Below, in pieces: positions 1-13,034 of a stretch of DNA of 64,000 nucleotides. The notes under the pieces were generated by a model, which was not told the origin of the DNA, searched no databases, and saw only the letters and a list, made by a program, of their open reading frames with translations. The position numbers and the translations under genes were made by a program. The first letter of the stretch is position 1; the number at the start of each line of letters is the position of its first letter. Origin of the DNA: Thuidium tamariscinum (lineage: Eukaryota; Streptophyta; Bryopsida; Hypnales; Thuidiaceae); the NCBI GenBank assembly GCA_947034885.2, contig OX344750.2, positions 5,952,001 through 6,016,000 of the forward strand, in the 5' to 3' direction.

Positions 1-1457
1 TTAAATTATTTTTAAAAATTCATTTTTCTAGACAAGATTGTACTCACATTTCACTAAAGGATTCTTCTAGGAAACTTTTTCCCCCTTCGTAGCCTATGTA
101 CAAAGGAAGGTCACTTTGACCCCATGTGTATGAAAGACATGTTGCCATTTTCATAAGAACTCATCATCAATCTTTGTAATGTTAGTAAACCTCCAACTTG
201 TCCAATTTGGAGGAAGGTCACTTTGACCCCAAAAATAGGACTAAAATCCTCCAAAATGGCCAAGGTAGACACCCAATTGGGGGCAAATTAAAAATAGTAC
301 ACTAATTTTAGAAAATATTAAAAAATTATTCAACATCTAAAACTTTTGTGTGTACATTTATTCTAAATTTCAAGATTAAAAAAAATATGAAAAAGTTATG
401 AGCAAAAAAATACCTATTGGAGGTCAAAGGGACAAAAAAAAAAGTACAAGTTTTTCTTACAATCACCCTATACTTTTTCCTTAGCCACCATTGCATACTA
501 AATTAAGTTATTTACCTACATGCCAAAATTCAAAAATTAAGAAGGAGGGGAATCCTCCCAAAGTTATTTATCCATCTTACAAAACTTTAGGCATCAAAAC
601 TTTGGATCTTATTAGATACTCACTAAGAAAAGTGCAGTTAATACCTAAACAATTGCAATACAAATTTTGCACAATTACACCTTGTAAAAAAATCTAGAAG
701 AAATCTTTTTAAAATTAATTTTATACAAATCAATTTAGGTTTTGAATTGCCCCCTTTTGAAGGACAATTTCCTCTAGGGTTTATTTTATCATTTATCAAA
801 TGGACTCAAATTAACTAGTCTCCTGTCATTGCTAAGTAACGTTATGCCCCCTACAAAAATACTTGAAATTATCATTTTCTATTGCATTGAAAAAAAGAAA
901 TTATATTGAATTTAACCAAATAAAATTGTACTACTTGGTAATGATGGTATAGATTGCATGATTTTAGCCATCAAAGTGTAGGAACAAGGTTTCAATTCTC
1001 CCAAATAGTGACATATCTTCTATCATACTTTGTACTAAAAACTAAATAACTACACTTCAAAACTTGTAATGAAATATATTATGAAGACAAGATAAGTTTT
1101 GAGTATGGTTAGACCAATGACTAAAAATTACTTCATACTCATTGTTGCAAAAATAGTAAATAGAATAGAGTACATTACAATGAAAAATACTAAATTGTGA
1201 ATAATTGAGATATAGAATTGAAAAATCTCTGTTTTTTGAATAATAATGTCATGCCAAGAACTATACGCCCTAAATTCCTTTTTTTGTCATTCCTGAAAAA
1301 TATTGAAAAATGATTTTAAAAATAACTTTTGAACTATTCTATCATAAAGAGAGTTCATAATTGCCTAAAAAATAATGCATCTCATAAATATCTTTCATCT
1401 CACAATTCAAAATAGAACAATAAAATAGCTTTGAACATATACAAAAAAACTTGGTTA
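1..1457. other. AT-rich gene-free stretch with repeat fragments
   Basis: No gene is recognisable. Positions up to about 478 end in TTTTTCTTACAATCACCC and resemble the right part of the GGGYRATTGCAAG family, as does 21660-21920. Short ORFs (for example 491-697) look like chance. Confidence 0.5.
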
Positions 1458-1845
1458 CAGTGGAAACACCCAAAACCGTCCGAATAAGGACTTCAGCATA
1501 GTTGGAGGCAGCATTTTCTAAAACTGATATTTTTCTAGCATTAGTGAGTGAAAATCATGAATATTCAAAAAAAAAATTAAATTTTTCGGAGTCAGTATGT
1601 AATTTCTGTAAATTTTCAAAGTGTTGGCTCCCTAGACCACTGGAACCGTCCTATAGGTGTACCTTAAACCGAACACCTGCTGAAATCAGATGTCAGTGAA
1701 TGAAAACTACACATGTGTCTTACAACTGTGTCAGCAAATTAGAATTAAACAACTGTCGAACGCTTTAATGTATACCTATGGACAGATTTAGTGACACTCT
1801 ATGGCCCAAGAATAGGTACAGGGACGGAAATGGGTGTTTCTCCCT
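1458..1845. mobile_element. TA-flanked Tc1/mariner-like MITE, copy 1
   Basis: 388 bp flanked by TA on both sides. The left end reads CAGTGGAAACACCCAAAACC and the right end is its imperfect inverse (GGGTGTTTCTCCCT), a TIR of about 24 bp. TA duplication with a CAGT start is typical of Tc1/mariner-derived MITEs. A second, inverted copy lies at 14177-14563. Confidence 0.75.
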
Positions 1846-2715
1846 TAGCATGGTAATTCTAATTTTCAACATGCGCAAGAAATAAAGTTTGTTGCAAATC
1901 TCATTTATAGGTGGTTGTGGATTAGTTGCGGATCTTATTCATAGGTAGCCATAAGTAGTGTGTTACAGAACTTATCCAAATTTTGACATAGAATACATCC
2001 ATTATGATGAAATATAGAACACCACAAATAAAGATCTCAAATCTAAAGAATTGTTTGCATCTAATAGGAAAATCTTCGCTTTAATTCCACTAAGAGCATT
2101 TTATCTAAAAATAGATTTCATCTTATAATTTGGATCAAAATTTATTATTTTTAATAAATTTTAGTACTTAATATTGTAGACCTATTACCTTAGTTATGTA
2201 GAATTCAAATGAAAATTCTAATTTTCAATCTTATTTAGAAGTATACATTATGAAGATGAAGAATTTGATTGATGTAAGAAATGAATGGAGATGGAAATAA
2301 GTTTGTTTAGAATATTGGTTGATTGTTGTCCTTTAACAATGTGGATTGTCTTGGGAATGATGAAAAAGTTCCAATAATTTTCTATTGATGTATTGTTATT
2401 AGCCTGATTTAGACTTATTTTTTTAAATTGTTAATAAGAATTATCTTCAAATCTAATGATCTTTATCACACTGAATCTCATTTTCATTGATCATAGTCTT
2501 GTAGCATTATAAGTCTTCTTAGGGTCAATAGGAGGATATTGGTTAGTCCCTCTTAGTTTACTAGTTGTCGAACTTATCTAGATTTTAGAAATTATAATAA
2601 TTGTTAATAAGATTTCATTATGTATAAAAAGAGATTAGCCACATCAAATTCCATTTTGTTGATCACTATCTTGTAATACCATGGGTCTACTTGGGGCCAA
2701 TGGGGGTATCTCACA

Positions 2716-2997
2716 CATTAGGGGAGATTTGAGGCCTTTGGAAGACTGTAAGTTCCCACTGTCTGAAAATGTAGAAACTATCGTTGGAACGCAAAATTGT
2801 AGAAATCCTACATGGTCAAGAGGGTGCCTCATCATTAAAAAAAATTGAAATTTTTTTTTGGACTTTTTTTAATATTTCAGGACCCAATTTCTTTTAAGAA
2901 AATTGTTGGCTTGATAGCATCCAGGTGAGCCAGTACTCCAATGGTTACGGGTACAGTCCCGAAATGGCCCTCTAGAGGCCTCAAATCCCCCCTAATG
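2716..2997. mobile_element. CATWAG-family TIR element
   Basis: 282 bp from CATTAGGGGAGATTTGAGGC to GCCTCAAATCCCCCCTAATG. The subterminal AAGACTGTAAGTTCCCAC is shared with other family members. The target duplication is unresolved because the ends are palindromic. No coding capacity. Confidence 0.65.
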
Positions 2998-3165
2998 CTT
3001 TTGTTTTAATATATCAATAATCAAAATTGTAAGAATTTAGAAGAAAAATATTTGGTTGTTAGTGATTAATTTTGTAAAGAATGAGTTTAGTTACACAAAA
3101 TTGTTGATGAATTGATAATTGCCTTCTTGTCGTATCTATTGGGGGATCAAATTCTTCCTTCTTAA

Positions 3166-4109
3166 CCCCTAAAGGTTTTGGACTATGTTTTCACCAAAAC
3201 CGCTTCAAAACTGTCATTTTTTAGACAACTATCAAATTTTTAGAAAAAAACATTTTTTGACAAAAATAACCGTAGGATCTTTTAGAAAACAAGTTTAAGA
3301 ATATGTGGAAAAAATTTCAGCAATTTCCGCCGTGTAGATTGCAAGATATTAGTGTTTAAAGTCACAGAAATCATTTTTTTACCACTGCGGAAATCCGGGC
3401 AGCTGCACTTCAGAAGACCATATTTGTGTGGAAAAATGTCCAAAATGATTGTAACTCTTTGGATTCATTTTTCAAGTGAAGTTGGATACATGCTTGAAAA
3501 TTTTCAGATCATTTGAAATTGTACAACATGTAGGAAAAAAATAGTAAGTAGAAAGAAGTAGAAAATGAGCCAAAACACTAAATTATTAACAATTTATTTA
3601 TAGAGTTAAAAAAAGACAATCCCAATGGTTGTAATGTTGTGTTAAACAATATACACCCAATGTTTTTATTTTTTTTCAAAAATATTAAAAATTGAATTAA
3701 ATAAAGAATTTCAAACTTTTTTTGTAGTGTAGAGATTTTATAACTAGCCGAAACTACCTCAAACTAAAAATCCTCATAACTTTTGACTCATTAATCAGAA
3801 TGGAATGATTTAAAGGTTTCCACTTTGATAAAAATCAAAGAAACCAATTTCAAATTTTAATTTCTTAAAAAAGTAATTTTTGAAGAAGTTTTTTTTGCTG
3901 CCCGGGCTGCCCACCGAGTAGAGAAATTACATATCAGCCAATAACTTTTTCACTATATAGTCAAAAGTTATGAAAATTGTTGGGCCTTGAAGCTACTCCT
4001 TGGGCACATGTTGTGTAAAAATTTCAAAGAAAAAAACCAAAAACTCCATCTGTAATGAGCTGCCCGAAATCGCTATGTTGCCAAAAAACGCAGTTTGGTC
4101 CTTTAGGGG
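3166..4109. mobile_element. TTAA-flanked piggyBac-like non-autonomous element, copy 1
   Basis: 944 bp flanked on each side by TTAA (3162-3165 and 4110-4113). The ends are inverted: CCCCTAAAGG on the left and CCTTTAGGGG on the right. TTAA target duplication with CCC-starting TIRs is the piggyBac signature. No transposase ORF is present; the interior is AT-rich and degenerate. Two further copies lie at 9647-11421. Confidence 0.65.
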
Positions 4110-4217
4110 TTAATCTAATGGTTGTTTGGTTGATCACTCCCCTCTTCTTGTTTGGTACCTCTTAGCACCAAGAGGAGGATTAAGCATTTGTCATCTTGAT
4201 ATGATACTTATTGGACT

Positions 4218-4302
4218 TTGATAGATTTTCATGATCACTCTCTTGCCTTGTACTTCTCGGCACCAAGAAGTATGCAAGAAGAGAGTGATCATAAAAATCA
4301 AA
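4218..4302. repeat. Hairpin-forming inverted repeat
   Basis: Left arm ATGATCACTCTCTTGCC and right arm AAGAAGAGAGTGATCAT pair across a short loop containing TTCTCGGCACCAAGAA; pairing extends outwards through GATTTT and AAAAATC. A smaller hairpin with a similar AGCACCAAGAGG sequence lies just upstream (4141-4180). Could be a small MITE or a hairpin RNA source. Confidence 0.5.
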
Positions 4303-7199
4303 ATTCAAATGGAACAACTTCATTTCATTTCAAGGAAATCCAAATTAATCAACAAATTTTTTTTCTTCTAAAAAACTAGCAAAGTACAATAAATGACACA
4401 ATAGGTTTGTTCAAGGGACCACGGTAATAGGGACATAGTGATAGGACCATAATGATAGATACTAAAATTTATTGAAATTAGTAAATTTTGGCCAAAATTC
4501 TAAGGTTGAATTTTTTTTAATTGTATGCTCACAAGCTCACACTCTTACACTCACACAATAGAAACTGCCTTAGAATTGAAGGTGACATGAACAACTAGAA
4601 ATTGTGCTAGTACAATAAAATGCACCTCTAGAAATCTTTTAATGAAAATGAAGAGCTATTACAATCATTACACAATCTACCTCACAATTGTTCAATTGCA
4701 TTTTTTTTATTAGTAGAAATTACAAATAATTCCAAATCAACACTTGCATATTTAAATTTGCAACAATGAAAATTAAAAAAACACTTCACTATTTCCATTA
4801 GGACCATCTTCAATCAAATGGATATTAGTAGAAAAAAATTTATTCATCTTGAACCAAGTGTAACTAGAAAGTTGTACTCAAGATTAGGAAGTCAGATAAA
4901 CAAGTTTTCTTTTTCTACTAATTGTATGTATATTTTTGCCTTTGAGAACCTCTTTAATCAAATATTTAACTTCGTCAATGAAAAATAAAAGATTTAAAGA
5001 GTTAAACTTCAATATTGTTGGTAAAAAATTTAAAATTGTCAAATGAATTTACCTACCTATATACAAATGAGCCCAAAATTTTGCGTTAACTGATATGGGT
5101 GATCAATAAATTAGATATTAACTTAGTAGAAAAACAAGGTCCCGTACAATGAAGGTCATAACCAAATTACCTTGATTATTGGACCCATAGGTGAATTCTA
5201 ATTTTCTAGAGTTAATAATAAGGTCATTTATTGGACCATTCTAGTCCTTAACAATGTTCTAAGGTTAATCTAATGTTGCACTTGAAATGACTTATGAATT
5301 ACAAATCAAAGTCTTCAATTGAATAATTTCCTTCAATATCATCTTTAAATAGTTAGATGTTAGAAGGGAACAATGACTATGTTTAAACTTCAAAAGATGA
5401 AGTAGTAATATTTTCTACTTTTTTCACCTCTAGAAGGTTATATTTCTCTTCTTTCAATAAATTAGTTTTCAGTATTGAAAGGTTTATTTATCTATATATG
5501 GTTTATACTTTAAACTCTTGCTAAAGCTTTGAATTTAAACCTAATATTTTTTCTTTACAACACCCTTGTTACATATGATTATATGAATATATCTTTAAAG
5601 TTAAGAAGCTAAGTGTATAGAATATCAAATCTCTAATCATTAATCTTCATTGAAAAAATCTTGACCATATTCAAAATTTGGTGATTTTAGTTTTTTAAAG
5701 GCTCCGATAATTCAAAATAGTCATTTTTGATGTAATCAGCCAAAAACTTAGAAAAATATAAATTCTTTTTAGATCTCAATTTCAGGATATTATTTCTAAT
5801 TTGGGCTCACAATATCCTTCAAGCCTCTTAAGACTAAGATGATATAATGTACCATCTTCAAAGTTTGAATAGGGTGAAAGAGGTTGTATAGAGTAACAAG
5901 TTGACATTCTTGTTGCATTCTTTTATTTTCAAAATTTCAACGTAACAAGTCATTTTTATTTTTATTTAAGAAATGTAGTCTAATAGAAAAAGGAAGCATA
6001 CATAATTTCTTTCTACTAAAAAGAATAGTAGAGATGGAAAAAAACCAAGAAAAAAAAAAACATTTTCATAGACATTTCTAGTCTACACGTTGTACAAACA
6101 AAATGACATTTTTTAATATTTTTAGCAATCTTAAAAGTACAAGGTTGAATTTGGTGAAATTAAGAAAACAATTTTTTTGAAGATGTTATAGACATTATAC
6201 TAATGGTATTTAGTATTAAACTTCAAAAATTGATTCATAATTGAATTTCTTTTTAATTTTGAAAGATCCAAATTGGTAATTTTTGTTTTCTACTATTCTT
6301 TTTTGAAAATGTGTACAAATTTGAGTGTTTTATTTCTATTTCACATTTTTTTAAATTAACCCCCAACATGACTAAGCTACATTTGGGGGCAACATAGAGA
6401 TTTTGAGCATCTCACTACAAATGGAGGCTTTATTTTTTTCCTTTGAACTTTTCATACAACATGGGGATAAGGTTTTTCAACAGGGCTCAACAATTTTCAT
6501 AACTTTTGACCACATGGTTAAATATTATTGTATAAGTAGTAGTTTTTTTCCTCTAAATAAGCACTCTGGGCATAGCTAAAAAATCATTGTTTAAGAAACC
6601 AAAATTTGAAATTGGTTTTGAAGATTTATACATATGTGTCAAGCTTTGAATCATTCCATTTTAATGAATGAGATGAAAGTTATGCAAGAATTTATGAAGA
6701 GTTTGTGGTAGTTATAGATTCCCTACTCTAAAATAAACTTTGAAATCCTTTATTTTACTCATTTTTCTAGATTTTTTGAAACAAATTTTTTTAGGGTATA
6801 GATTGTTTATTGGAACATTAAATTACAATTACTGGAATTAGCATTTTTCAATTCCATATCTAAAGTATCAACAATTTAGTATTTTGAATCATTCTCTATT
6901 TCTTTCTATTAACTATTCTTTCCTATATCTTTTGTAATTCCAAATTATCTAAAGCTTTTGAAGTATAACCTTAGCTAACTTGCCTTAAGGAAAAAATTCA
7001 AAGAAGAACAACCATTGTAGATATTTTTTCATACAAATGTGACATTGTAAAGTGCAATTGCCTGTTTTTTTTGTAGTCAAAAGCTAATATCTTACGATCT
7101 GTATGATGGAAATTTTTGAAATTTTTCTATATCTTTTCAAATTAATGTACTAGAAGGTACTGTGGTTACATGTGTCTAAAAGTTTTTTTGTTTTTTTCC
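4303..7199. other. AT-rich gene-free stretch
   Basis: No ORF of note, no RNA gene and no clear TIR pair seen. About 6360-7080 shows weak, inverted similarity to the interior of the TTAA elements (for example the CATTCTCTATTTCTTTC stretch). Confidence 0.4.
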
Positions 7200-8480
7200 A
7201 AATATCAGTTAAGTTAGATTGTTTGCTTTGTTTGTTATGGTGAGATATGTGGGACTATAGATGCCTTAATCACATTCTTTGTACCATTGGAAATCCCTCT
7301 ATAAGGAGATATACACAAGCTTTGTTTTGTAGAATTCCAATTCACATTGTTCAAGTTATTGAAATTAAAGGTTTTTAGAGAATTAATAAATTAAAAAGTT
7401 ATACTTTTTAATTATTTCAACTATAAAATGCCACATGGCACACTAGTAATGGTGAAATTATTTATAATTTGTAGTATTGAGTTTCACAAAAGTTGATAAT
7501 GCATTGATGGGTTGCACAAGTGGCAATTTTGAAATGACTTAAAGACGATGATAGGGTCTTGTACCTTTCAGATGTAAAACAATCAATGAATGAGGCTACA
7601 TTATGGTGTCTTGAATTGATTTAAAAGTGTTGAAGAGTCATGATATCACAAAAGAATCAAATTGAGGGCCTATAAGATAAGTCATTCAACTTTGTACACT
7701 CATACAATTGTATTCTTGTTCCCAAAGGTAGCGTAGAAGTGAGGTTTTAAGAACTTGAAGGATTGGATTGCAAGAGCAAGATTGTCTCTGTTGGTCAATT
7801 TTGTAGGGATGGAATCTATGACCAAGACCTATATTGCAATGAAGTAGAAAGTCACTTATATTATCAATTCTTTCTACTGTATACTCCACAAATTCCGCAA
7901 ATCAGAATTAAAGTAGAATTGTAACTTTAAAAACAAGCATGGTGGCAAATAACTTGACTTGCTACTTGGCTTGTGTTCATAACTTTGTTGGGTGACAGTA
8001 TTGGCCTTCATTGAGGAGGCACCTAGAATCTCATTGTCAAGCCATTTCAAGGATAATGTTGTAAACATGCAAATAATTAGGAAAGTAAAATGGCCATTAT
8101 GGATGTACACCTATTATAGTTTTGGAATGACCAAATTAACAATGAAGTCATCTATCCAACCTTTTACCCAACATCCTCATGAGGTTAAAGTCAAAGTGAA
8201 ATTTATCATGCTAAATGCTACAAATTATGAAAGGGGATGAATTCATTTCATTCATGCTACAAAGAAAGGGAGGAGTGATTTTTTTTCAAGTTCATTGTCT
8301 AAATATCAATGGTGAAACATTATGATTTCAATTTGAGTTCACACTTTCCAAATTGGAATTTTTTTTTGTGACTTGAATATTATAGTTCAAAAAGAAGTAA
8401 TTTTAAAAGCTATTCAATTGCACCAACTACAAAAAAAATTTAACAATATTTCAAAATTATACAAAATTATAGGACTTAAC
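7200..8480 (+). repeat. Long dispersed repeat, copy 1
   Basis: This AT-rich stretch is repeated in inverse orientation at about 17880-19460. Shared landmarks include AAGTCATTCAACTTTG, GGAATCTATGACCAAGA and AATGAAGTCATC. Frames are broken by many stops and no protein family was recognised. Boundaries are approximate. Confidence 0.55.
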
Positions 8481-9596
8481 CTCCAAACTATATTTTATCA
8501 AAGAGGTCTCTAAATTGCCATTTCTAATGCAAAGAGATACGTTGAAAACAAAATCTTTGCATATGCAACTATAGAATTTTGTTTAAGACTTGCATGACAA
8601 TGTGTAATAGTTTTTTTTAAATACTAATCATGTAGGTTGCAAGATGTTAGTATTCAAAATAAATTTATTCTTTTATAGAAAAGAGAAATCCCAAATTCTT
8701 AAAATTTCAATCTTCATAACTTAGAATATATATTTGCATTATAGAATTTATGGTGGAGAATTGCATAGAAGATTTAAGAAACTTAAAAATAAATAAAAAA
8801 TTGAATTCCACTTTTAAATTTTTCTTTTGAAGTAGAGATAAATACAAGATGTAAGGTAAAGTTAAATTACAAATAATTAACTCTAAAATGGAATTGAAAC
8901 ATGTCAATCCTAATGGCAAGATAGTTGTAGCAAATAATCTAAATGGAATAAAACATGTAGCTCTGAAAAATTGTGAAAATTAAGATCAAATTGTGTCCAA
9001 TATTTTTCAAGAAGATGCCTTAATTTAAAAAAAGATTCATCATATCTTTTGCATGCCTAATCCAAATTGAATTAATCAAAGACTTTGAAGTAGACATGAT
9101 TAAATTGTGAAGGAAACAAAATTAAAGAATTACATTGAATTTTTGATATTTTAAATTGCCTAGAGTCAAGCATTTGAGTATAGGAAGGCATTTTTCCCAA
9201 GGAAATAATTGTAATAAAAATATTCTTGGAAAGCAAATACACTTTCTTACCACATAAAAGAGATTTCAAAAAATTATTATAGAATTTGAAACTATAGGAA
9301 CTTGCCCAAAATTCTTTGAAATAATCCATTTTTAAGACTTTGAACCTTGAAGAATTAAAGAATATCTATCAAACTATATGTCTATACTAAATTTCACCAA
9401 ATTTCATCAAAATTTGACAACATTTGCACTCATAGGCTAAAAATTATAATTTTAGCCCTTGTAGATTAACCCAATAGTGACTATGAGCCTTCTCAATATG
9501 TTTTAAATTCTAAGAAAAACAACTCATTTATTTCTCTATCTAAAGAACAAAAACATGAAAGAGAAGAATGGAATAACTAGACTTGTTGTTATAGTG
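8481..9596. other. AT-rich gene-free stretch
   Basis: Only short, unsupported ORFs are present. I see no recognisable gene or bounded element. Confidence 0.4.
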
Positions 9597-9646
9597 CAGG
9601 TGACACTAATTTATCAATCACCCTATTTTGAATTAGTGCAAGTTAA

Positions 9647-11421
9647 TCCTTCAAGCTTTTTAGGAAAAAAAACACTTTTTTTGATAGATATAACCATAGG
9701 ATCTTATAATAAGGTGGTTTGAAAAGATGTGGAGATTTTTTGGAAGTTTTCCAATATGTAGATTGCAAGATATTAACCCCTAAAGAACGGCAACTATGTT
9801 TTTACTAAAACTGCTCCAAAATTGCCATTTCTAGGACAATTACCAAATTTTAGAAAAAAAAAGTTTTTAGAATAATTTAACCATAGGATCTTTTAGTGAA
9901 CTAGTTTGAAAGGATGTAGAAAAAATTTCAAAAATTTCACCGAGTAGATTGCAAGATATTAGTGTTTGAAATTACAAAAGACTTTTTTTACCATTGTGAA
10001 AATCTAGGCACTTGCACTTTAGAAGACTACATTTGTATGAAAAAATGTCCAAAACAAATGTAATTCTTTGGATTCATTCTTCAATTCAAGTTGGCTACAT
10101 GCTTGAAAATTTTCAAATCATTTGGAATTGTACAAACTATATAAAAAAAATAGTAAATAGAAAGAAGTAGAGAATGATTCAAAATACTAAATTGTTAAGA
10201 ATTTATTTGTCAAATTGAAGCTTGCCAATTCCAGTGGTTCAAATGTTGTAATAAATAATCTACATCTAATGTGTTTATTTCTTTTCCAAAAATATTGAAA
10301 ATTGAGTAAAATAAAGGACTCTAAAGTTTATTTTAGAGTAGAAAATCTATAAATACCCGCAAACAAAAACTCTTTAAAACTTTGACTCATTAATCCAAAT
10401 GGAATGAGTAAAAGCTTTCATCAATTTCAAATTTTGATTTCCAAAAAAAGTGATTTTTTTATCTACCTAAATTACTTGAGTTGAGAAAGAAACAACATAT
10501 TATGCAATAACTTTCTAACCATGTAGGCAAAAGTCACAAAAATTGTTGGGCTTTAAAGATATTCCTCATCTACACCTTCTATTAAAGTTTGGTTCCAAAA
10601 CATGAAAATTTCTAGTCATATGTACCTACCCAAATTTTCTATGTTGCCAAAAAAGGCACTTTGGTCCTTTAGGGGTTAACATTTGAATTGAAAATTTTAA
10701 ATCCTGGGCAGCTACACTTTACAAGGTTACATTTGTGTGAAAAAATGTTTAAAATGGTGGTTACTCTTTGAATTCATTCTTCAATGCAAGTTTTCTATAT
10801 GCTCAAAAAACTTCAAATCATTTGGAATTGTACAAAATATAGGAAAAAAAGTAAGTAGAAAAAAGTAGAAAACGATTCAAAATACTAAATTGTGAACAAT
10901 TTATTTATGAAAATGAAAAATGAAAATCTAGTTGTTTTAATATTGTAATAAACAATCTTCACCAAATGTCTTAATTTTTTTTTCAAAAATATTAAAAATT
11001 GAATTAATTAAAGGATTTCAAACTTTTTTTGTAGAGTAGAGATTCTATAACTCCCCACAAATTACCCCAAACTAAAACTCCTCATAACCGTTTCATCTCA
11101 TTAATCAAAATAGAATGATTCCAAGCTTTTTACAAAGATATAAATTTAATAAAACAATTTCAATTTTTTATCTTTTCAAAAAGTGATTTTCAAAGAAGTT
11201 TTTTGAACTACCTAGGCTATCCAAAGATTTTAAAAATCATGTATCATGCAATAACTTTTCAAGCATGTAGTCAAAAGTCATGAAAATTGTTGGGCCTTAA
11301 AGCTACTCCTTAGACATATGTTGTGTGAAAAATTCAAGGAAAGAAAATTAAAATTCCATTCATAATGAGCTCCCCAAAATTGCTATGTTGCCAAAAAAAA
11401 CGCAGTTTGGTCCTTTAGAGG
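9647..11421. mobile_element. TTAA-flanked piggyBac-like element, copy 3, split by a nested copy
   Basis: Flanked by TTAA at 9643-9646 and 11422-11425. The left end is degenerate and partly deleted, the right end reads GGTCCTTTAGAGG. It interrupts a copy of the ~95-bp tandem unit exactly at its GCAAGTTAA, so the empty site can be read in the next unit (near 11515). A second element (9777-10675) is inserted inside it. Confidence 0.65.
9777..10675. mobile_element. TTAA-flanked piggyBac-like element, copy 2 (nested)
   Basis: 899 bp between TTAA at 9773-9776 and at 10676-10679, with CCCCTAAAG and CCTTTAGGGG ends. It sits within copy 3 at the point corresponding to GCAAGATATTAG in copy 1, so it arrived later. 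Interior homologous to copy 1; no coding capacity. Confidence 0.7.
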
Positions 11422-11715
11422 TTAAAATATGACTGCTTTGCACCAATTTCCCCAAATTAGATTTGTGGTGACACTCATTTCCTATAAAAGTCACACTACT
11501 TTGAATTAATAGTGCAAGTTAAAATATAATTGTTTTGCACCAATTTCCCAAGAGTAGTTTTTTGTGGTGACATGCATTTCCTATCAAAGTCACACCTATT
11601 TTTGAACTAGTGCAAGTTAAAAAATTACCATTGTGCACCAATTTCTGCCGTGAAATGGAATTTTATGATGACACTCATTTCCTATCAAAGTCACACTATT
11701 TTGAATTAGTGCCGA
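11422..11715. repeat. Tandem array of a ~95-bp unit
   Basis: Three successive units (starting near 11422, 11518 and 11616), each with GCACCAATTTC and CATTTCCTATMAAAGTCACA. Parts of further units lie at 9597-9646 and 12380-12437, on the far sides of inserted elements. Confidence 0.7.
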
Positions 11716-11726
11716 TTACAATATTG

Positions 11727-12379
11727 TAGAGGTACCCATAACCAATAAAAAAAATAAGCTTATTTGGACATGATCTAGGATAGTGTAAGGCAAAATAAAA
11801 TAAATCCTACCATTGAAGGTGGGCCCAACAGGCTCAATTTACTCCAAGGATAAATGCTGAAATTTTTTATTTTTCGCAAATTCCGAATTCATATTTGCAA
11901 TCAAAGACCCCAACTTCAGATGGAGAGGTCAAGAACATATCCAAAAACATGGCACAAACTAGGGGGCTTTTTTACCTTTACCCCTAGGTAAGTCGAGTTT
12001 TACCCTGCTAGGCCCACCTTCGATGGTAGGATTTCCCGTCCTGTGTTGGAATAAGGTACCCTCTTTATTGTTAATGGGGTGTGCGTCAATAAGGTAGGTA
12101 CACCCAAAATGGCACTTGCCCTTAAAGCGCCCTGTACAACCTGCATACATTTTCAAAATCAGTCATGTACCCAGACTGTAGATGGTGCTTTCAGAAACAC
12201 ACTTTGAGTGTTAATAACTTTTGCATACGGTATCCAAATCCACTGTTCTTTGATGCGTTGGAACATGCTTTCACTCAGCAACAAGACTGTAAAAAAATCT
12301 GAACAACATAATAACAGGAACTAGGCACAGTATGAAAAACTGGTGCTTTTGGGTGTACCTACCTTTATAGGTACCTCTA
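11727..12379. mobile_element. Foldback element with TAGAGGTACC ends, containing a nested MITE
   Basis: It begins TAGAGGTACC and ends GGTACCTCTA, and interrupts the ~95-bp tandem array between 11720 and 12385. Inside, 11803-11830 and 12009-12036 are inverted copies of a stretch containing AATCCTACCAT. The AGGTAGG MITE (12092-12364) fills its right part. Family not recognised. Confidence 0.5.
12092..12364. mobile_element. AGGTAGGTACACCC MITE, copy 1
   Basis: TIR element beginning AGGTAGGTACACCCAAAA and ending GGGTGTACCTACCT, preceded by TA. It is the reverse complement of copy 2 (12759-13034). The right flank carries one extra T before TA. TA flanks suggest a Tc1/mariner or Stowaway-type MITE. 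Confidence 0.7.
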
Positions 12380-12758
12380 CCATCGTACTGTTTTGCACCA
12401 ATTTCAGCCCAGAAATCAAATTTGTGGTGAGTGTAACTTAGAGCTCATTCTGGTCTTGAAGTTTGCACTGCAGATGATTGCAATAACTTAAAGCTGTCAA
12501 GCTATGGTGGTGTGTTCGCCACAATCCCTTAAGTTATCACCTTTTGTTGGGCCGTACCGATCGCATTGATCCGCCAGTTGCTTGATATCTACACCTTGTC
12601 TTTTAAACTTGAATGTCTGCAACTGTCCGTCTTGTTGGGTTGGGGACTTGAACTCCGACCATCCTTGCTCGGTAAAGTTTCAATTCAATCTGCCACGTCT
12701 TCCTGAAGTTAACCCGGAGAGCAACGCCGCACCCATGATCAAACGTAGTTCACTGATA

Positions 12759-13034
12759 AGGTAGGTACACCCAAAAGCGCCATTTATTCATACTGTGCCT
12801 AGTTCTTGTTATTAGCTAGTTCAGATTTTTATGCAGCCTTCTTGTTGGCAAGTGAAAGCATGTTCCAACGCACTAAAGAACGTAAGATTTGGATACCGTA
12901 TGCAGAAGTTATTAACGTTCAAAGTTTGTTTCTGAAAGTGCCATCTACAGCCTCTGAACATGACTGATTTTGGAAATGTATGTGCATTGTAGATGGAACT
13001 TTTAGGAACAGGGCTTTTTGGGGTGTACCTACCT
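12759..13034. mobile_element. AGGTAGGTACACCC MITE, copy 2
   Basis: 276 bp flanked by TA on both sides, with ends AGGTAGGTACACCC and GGGTGTACCTACCT. It lies in inverted orientation to copy 1, 394 bp away, so the pair can fold back. No coding capacity. Confidence 0.75.

Noticed and set aside
940..1010. Possible tRNA-derived SINE (GGTTTCAATTCTCC)
   Set aside because: Weak A box, no cloverleaf, no poly-A or target duplication seen.
11422..11715. CRISPR-like periodic repeats
   Set aside because: The ~95-bp units are contiguous tandem repeats without unique spacers, in a plant nuclear setting.
12640..12700. tRNA-like B-box (GAGTTCAAGTCC) on the minus strand
   Set aside because: No properly spaced A box, acceptor stem or cloverleaf could be drawn, so neither a tRNA nor a SINE is claimed.
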